In this document: piece by piece, positions 59,357-64,000 of the stretch
Position numbering within the stretch: the stretch's first letter is position 1
Layout: the number at the start of each line of letters is the position of its first letter
NCBI GenBank assembly: GCA_963920705.1
Contig: CAWUCO010000207.1
Coordinates: 2,294,001-2,358,000, forward strand
Reading direction: 5' to 3'
Length of the DNA: 64,000 bases
Origin: Odiellus spinosus
Lineage: Eukaryota > Arthropoda > Arachnida > Opiliones > Phalangiidae
Position numbers and translations under genes: made by a program
The notes under the pieces: generated by a model
Told to the model about the DNA's origin: nothing
Databases searched by the model: none
Seen by the model: the letters and a program-made list of their open reading frames with translations, nothing else

Positions 59357-61100
59357 GAGGTTATTTGAGCTAAAAATGAAAAATGAGGTTATTTGAGCTA
59401 AAAATGAAAAATGTGGTTATTATTGTTTAAAACGAAAAAGGACGATAGTTTGCCTTAAAATGAAAATTAGGTTATCTCGTCTAGAAACCAAAAATTAAGT
59501 GATTTTTGCTAAAAATGAAAAATATGTCTTCTGGGCTAAAAATAATAAATGCGGCTATTTTGGCTTAAATCGGAAAATGAGGTTATTTGAACTAAAAATG
59601 AAAAATGTGGTTATTATTGTTTAAAACGAAAAAGGACGATAGTTTGCCTTAAAATGAAAATTAGGTTATTTCGGCTAGAAACCAAGAATTAAGTGATTGT
59701 TGCTAAAAATGAAAAATATGTCTTCTGGGCTAAAAATAATAAATGCGGCTATTTTGGCTTAAATCGGAAAATGAGGTTATTTGAGCTAAAAATGAAAAAT
59801 GTGGTTATTATTGTTTAAAACGAAAAATGACGATAGTTTGCCTTAAAATGAAAATTAGGTTATCTCGTCTAGAAACCAAAAATTAAGTGATTTTTGCTAA
59901 AACTGAAAAATAGATCTTCTGGGCTAAAAATAATAAATGAGGCTATTTTGGCTTAAAACAAAAAAGCAGGTTATTTGAGCTAAAAATGAAAAATGTGGTT
60001 ATTATTGTTGAAAACGAAAAAGGACGATAGTTTGCCTTAAAATGAAAATTAGGTTATTTCGACTTTTAACCAAAAATTAAGTGATTTTTGCTAAAAATGA
60101 AAAATATATCTTCTGGGCTAAAAATAATAAATGCGGCTATTTTGGCTTAAATCGGAAAATGAGGTTATTTGAGCTAAAAATGAAAAATGTGGTTATTATT
60201 GTTTAAAACGAAAAAGGACGATAGTTTGCCTTAAAATGAAAATTAGGTTATCTCGTCTAGAAACCAAAAATTAAGTGATTTTTTGCTAAAAATGAAAAAT
60301 ATGTCTTCTGGGCTAAAAATAATAAATGCGGCTATTTTGGCTTAAATCGGAAAATGAGGTTATTTGAACTAAAAATGAAAAATGTGGTTATTATTGTTTA
60401 AAACGAAAAAGGACGATAGTTTGCCTTAAAATGAAAATTAGGTTATTTCGGCTAGAAACCAAGAATTAAGTGATTGTTGCTAAAAATGAAAAATATGTCT
60501 TCTGGGCTAAAAATAATAAATGCGGCTATTTTGGCTTAAATCGGAAAATGAGGTTATTTGAGCTAAAAATGAAAAATGTGGTTATTATTGTTTAAAACGA
60601 AAAATGACGATAGTTTACCTTAAAATGAAAATTAGGTTATTTCGTCTAGAAACCAAGAATTAAGTGATTGTTGCTAAAAATGAAAAATATGTCTCTGGGC
60701 TAAAAATAATAAATGCGGCTATTTTGGCTTAAATCGGAAAATGAGGTTATTTGAGCTAAAAATGAAAAATGTGGTTATTATTGTTTAAAACGAAAAAGGA
60801 CGATAGTTTGCCTTAAAATGAAAATTAGGTTATTTCGTCTTTTAACCAAAAATTAAGTGATTTTTGCTAAAAATGAAAAATATGTCTTCTGGGCTAAAAA
60901 TAATAAATGCGGCTATTTTGGCTTAAATCGGAAAATGAGATTATTTGAACTAAAAATGAAAAATGTGGTTATTATTGTTTAAAACGAAAAAGGACGATAG
61001 TTTGCCTTAAAATGAAAATTAGGTTATTTCGGCTAGAAACCAAGAATTAAGTGATTGTTGCTAAAAATGAAAAATATGTCTTCTGGGCTAAAAATAATAA
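59357..61100 (+). repeat. Third double-s1 HOR unit, incomplete
   Basis: Opened by two s1 copies (59357-59412). The order G-P-K-F'-G-P-Q matches the 9-monomer unit, including the extra T in s5 near 60283, then departs into F and P. The right boundary is approximate. F' lies at 60060, 1,775 bp after the one at 58285. Confidence 0.85.
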
Positions 61101-62458
61101 ATGCGGCTATTTTGGCTTAAATCGGAAAATGAGGTTATTTGAGCTAAAAATGAAAAATGTGGTTATTATTGTTTAAAACGAAAAATGACGATAGTTTGCC
61201 TTAAAATGAAAATTAGGTTATCTCTTCTAGAAACCAAAAATTAAGTGATTTTTGCTAAAAATGAAAAATATGTCTTCTGGGCTAAAAATAATAAATGCGG
61301 CTATTTTGGCTTAAATCGGAAAATGAGGTTATTTGAGCTAAAAATGAAAAATGTGGTTATTATTGTTTAAAACGAAAAATGACGATAGTTTGCCTTAAAA
61401 TGAAAATTAGGTTATCTCGTCTAGAAACCAAAAATTAAGTGATTTTTGCTAAAACTGAAAAATAGATCTTCTGGGCTAAAAATAATAAATGAGGGTATTT
61501 TGGCTTAAAACAAAAAAGCAGGTTATTTGAGCTAAAAATGAAAAATGTGGTTATTATTGTTGAAAACGAAAAAGGACGATAGTTTGCCTTAAAATGAAAA
61601 TTAGGTTATTTCGTCTTTTAACCAAAAATTAAGTGATTTTTGCTAAAAATGAAAAATATGTCTTCTGGGCTAAAAATAATAAATGCGGCTATTTTGGCTT
61701 AAATCGGAAAATGAGGTTATTTGAGCTAAAAATGAAAAATGTGGTTATTATTGTTTAAAACGAAAAAGGACGATAGTTTGCCTTAAAATGAAAATTAGGT
61801 TATCTCGTCTAGAAACCAAAAATTAAGTGATTTTTGCTAAAAATGAAAAATATGTCTTCTGGGCTAAAAATAATAAATGCGGCTATTTTGGCTTAAATCG
61901 GAAAATGAGGTTATTTGAACTAAAAATGAAAAATGTGGTTATTATTGTTTAAAACGAAAAGGACGATAGTTTGCCTTAAAATGAAAATTAGGTTATTTCG
62001 GCTAGAAACCAAGAATTAAGTGATTTTTGCTAAAAATGAAAAATATGTCTTCTGGGCTAAAAATAATAAATGCGGCTATTTTGGCTTAAATCGGAAAATG
62101 AGGTTATTTGAACTAAAAATGAAAAATGTGGTTATTATTGTTTAAAACGAAAAAGGACGATAGTTTGCCTTAAAATGAAAATTAGGTTATTTCGTCTAGA
62201 AACCAAGAATTAAGTGATTGTTGCTAAAAATGAAAAATATGTCTCTGGGCTAAAAATAATAAATGCGGCTATTTTGGCTTAAATCGGAAAATGAGGTTAT
62301 TTGAGCTAAAAATGAAAAATGTGGTTATTATTGTTTAAAACGAAAAATGACGATAGTTTGCCTTAAAATGAAAATTAGGTTATCTCTTCTAGAAACCAAA
62401 AATTAAGTGATTTTTGCTAAAAATGAAAAATATGTCTTCTGGGCAAAAAATAATAAAT

Positions 62459-62542
62459 GAGGCTATTTTGGCTTAAATCGGAAAATGAGGCTATTTTGGT
62501 TTAAATCGGAAAATGAGGCTATTTTGGCTTAAATCGGAAAAT
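62459..62542 (+). repeat. s7 x3
   Basis: 84 bp. All three copies begin gagg and the middle one has ggtttaaatcgg, a private change in this run. Confidence 0.92.
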
Positions 62543-63677
62543 GAGGTTATTTGAACTAAAAATGAAAAATGTGGTTATTATTGTTTAAAACGAAAAATGA
62601 CGATAGTTTACCTTAAAATGAAAATTAGGTTATTTCGTCTAGAAACCAAGAATTAAGTGATTGTTGCTAAAAATGAAAAATATGTCTTCTGGGCTAAAAA
62701 TAATAAATGCGGCTATTTTGGCTTAAATCGGAAAATGAGGTTATTTGAGCTAAAAATGAAAAATGTGGTTATTATTGTTTAAAACGAAAAATGACCATAG
62801 TTTGCCTTAAAATGAAAATTAGGTTATCTCGTCTAGAAACCAAAAATTAAGTGATTTTTGCTAAAACTGAAAAATAGATCTTCTGGGCTATAAATAATAA
62901 ATGAGGCTATTTTGGCTTAAAACAAAAAAGCAGATTATTTGAGCTAAAAATGAAAAATGTGGTTATTATTGTTTAAAACGAAAAAGGACGATAGTTTGCC
63001 TTAAAATGAAAATTAGGTTATCTCGTCTAGAAACCAAAAATTAAGTGATTTTTGCAAAAAATGAAAAATATGTCTTCTGGGCTAAAAATAATAAATGCGG
63101 CTATTTTGGCTTAAATCGGAAAATGAGGTTATTTGAGCTAAAAATGAAAAATGTGGTTATTATTGTTTAAAACGAAAAATGACGATAGTTTGCCTTAAAA
63201 TGAAAATTAGGTTATTTCGGCTAGAAACCAAGAATTAAGTGATTGTTGCTAAAAATGAAAAATATGTCTTCTGGGCTAAAAATAATAAATGAGGCTACTT
63301 TGGCTTAAAACAAAAAAAAAGGTTATTTGAACTAAAAATGAAAAATGTGGTTATTATTGTTTAAAACGAAAAATGACGATAGTTTGCCTTAAAATGAAAA
63401 TTAGGTTATCTCTTCTAGAAACCAAAAATTAAGTGATTTTTGCTATAAATGAAAAATAGATCTTCTGGGCTAAAAATAATAAATGAGGCTATTTTGGCTT
63501 AAATCGGAAAATGAGGTTATTTGAGCTAAAAATGAAAAATGTGGTTATTATGTTTAAAACGAAAAATGACGATAGTTTGCCTTAAAATGAAAATTAGGTT
63601 ATCTCTTCTAGAAACCAAAAATTAAGTGATTTTTGCTAAAAATGAAAAATATGTCTTCTGGGCTAAAAATAATAAAT

Positions 63678-63733
63678 GAGGCTATTTTGGCTTAAATCGG
63701 AAAATGAGGCTATTTTGGCTTAAATCGGAAAAT
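63678..63733 (+). repeat. s7 x2
   Basis: 56 bp, followed by an s1 with gaactcaaaatg, a change not noticed elsewhere. Confidence 0.92.
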
Positions 63734-64000
63734 GAGGTTATTTGAACTCAAAATGAAAAATGTGGTTATTATTGTTTAAAACGAAAAATGACGATAGTTT
63801 ACCTTAAAATGAAAATTAGGTTATTTCGTCTAGAAACCAAGAATTAAGTGATTGTTGCTAAAAATGAAAAATATGTCTTCTGGGCTAAAAATAATAAATG
63901 CGGCTATTTTGGCTTAAATCGGAAAATGAGGTTATTTGAGCTAAAAATGAAAAATGTGGTTATTATTGTTTAAAACGAAAAATGACGATAGTTTGCCTTA

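Larger units (their letters stand above)
1..64000. repeat. Satellite array, 194-bp monomer made of seven ~28-bp subunits
   Basis: Every part of the window except the insertion at 20114-20338 is tandem copies of one AT-rich monomer, roughly 330 in all (64,000/194). A hand count of a consensus monomer gives A 78, T 63, G 35, C 18, so about 27% GC, with clear G-over-C and A-over-T bias on the strand where s1 to s7 reads forward. The seven subunits begin gaggttattt (s1), gtggttatta (s2), gacgatagtt (s3), taggttatct (s4), taagtgattt (s5), atgtcttctg (s6) and gcggctattt (s7). Most end in a form of taaaaatgaaaaat, so the monomer itself probably arose as a 7-mer of a 28-bp minisatellite (inference). 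Neither array end lies in the window. Stops are frequent in all frames and there is no coding signal. A centromeric or heterochromatic role is plausible from size and organisation but not shown by the sequence. Confidence 0.97.
19957..64000 (+). repeat. Block D: beta-type satellite, forward, with extensive HORs
   Basis: More than 44 kb in one orientation, about 225 monomers, continuing past the window end. Monomers fall into recurring classes by s4, s5 and s7. G: ctcgtctag, s7 aaatcgg. K: ctcgtctag with s5 taaaactgaaaaatagatc and s7 aaaacaaaaaagcagg. F: ttcgtcttttaacc. T: ctcttctag. P: ttcggctag with ccaagaatt. Q: ttcgtctag with ccaagaatt and tttacc in s3. Y: ctcgactag, usually with a nine-A s7. 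The order of these classes defines the HORs listed below. The only non-satellite sequence is the insertion at 20114-20338. Confidence 0.94.
61101..64000 (+). repeat. Right end of window: beta monomers without clear HOR
   Basis: About 15 monomers in mixed class order. A one-base loss giving gtctctggg in s6 occurs at 60691 and 62241, about eight monomers apart. An s7 with gagggtatt (61491) and ggtttaaatcgg (62498) are private changes. The last monomer is cut by the window end in s3. No gene or array boundary is seen. Confidence 0.85.

Noticed and set aside
1..64000. CRISPR array
   Set aside because: The 28-bp units are regularly spaced, but there are no unique spacers between conserved repeats. 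Every interval is itself part of the repeat.
1..64000. Telomere-type repeat
   Set aside because: No runs of ttaggg, tttaggg, ttagg or similar were seen. The taaaa-rich tails do not form a 5-8-bp tandem.
1..64000. Sequencing or assembly artefact as the explanation for the whole window
   Set aside because: The repeats are not identical. Independent private variants, copy-number states and ordered HORs are consistent with real biology. Only the three orientation junctions remain open to this doubt.

Overview
The whole 64 kb window is one satellite DNA array that runs off both ends. I found no protein-coding gene, rRNA, tRNA, CRISPR array or promoter I can support. The only non-satellite sequence is one 225-bp inverted-repeat transposon (MITE-like) at 20114-20338. 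A tandem array this long, with higher-order repeats and a MITE, points to a eukaryotic chromosome, probably constitutive heterochromatin such as a centromeric, pericentromeric or subtelomeric block. I do not recognise the satellite family and cannot name the organism.

The array has three nested levels. The monomer is 194 bp (195 bp in the first 5.7 kb). It is built from seven diverged 27-28-bp subunits, called s1 to s7 here, in the fixed order s1-s2-s3-s4-s5-s6-s7 (28+28+27+28+28+27+28). All seven share a shape: a G/T-rich head related to ggttattt, then gctaaaaatgaaaaat or a derivative. Above the monomer lie higher-order repeats (HORs) of 3 to 19 monomers. Their lengths follow 194n + 28m, where m counts extra subunits, and almost every extra subunit is a copy of s7, s1 or s2.

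Orientation divides the window into four blocks, named by the strand on which s1 to s7 reads forward: A (1-5684, minus), B (5685-12978, plus), C (12979-19952, minus) and D (19957-64000, plus). Block A and the start of B carry an older, more variable monomer type (alpha, s7 with ggcataaaacg). From about 7985 onward a more homogeneous type dominates (beta, s7 with ggcttaaatcgg). The A/B junction is an inverted repeat. The B/C junction is a perfect 65-bp palindrome with a 9-bp loop. The C/D junction is a 4-bp microhomology join.

Block C and the first part of D form a large inverted duplication. Private variants in about 14.03-19.96 kb recur in reverse at 22.75-32.53 kb with base-exact mirror arithmetic. 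The right arm also carries a 3,882-bp direct tandem duplication. From 30.7 to 42.0 kb the array is a mosaic of related HORs of 3, 4, 5, 6, 7 and 13 monomers, each starting with the same duplicated-s2 tag. Further direct duplications follow: 3,050-bp offset at 44.7-49.2 kb, 1,134-bp at 49.3-51.6 kb, 970-bp at 53.8-55.8 kb, and 1,386/1,775-bp HORs at 56.2-61.1 kb. A 1.3-kb segment of block B (10.53-11.85 kb) recurs in the same orientation 41,065 bp away, across the inverted block C.

All lengths and offsets were counted by hand from the printed coordinates. Boundaries marked 'about' may be off by tens of bases. Orientation switches inside satellites can also be assembly errors, so long reads spanning the three junctions are the key check.
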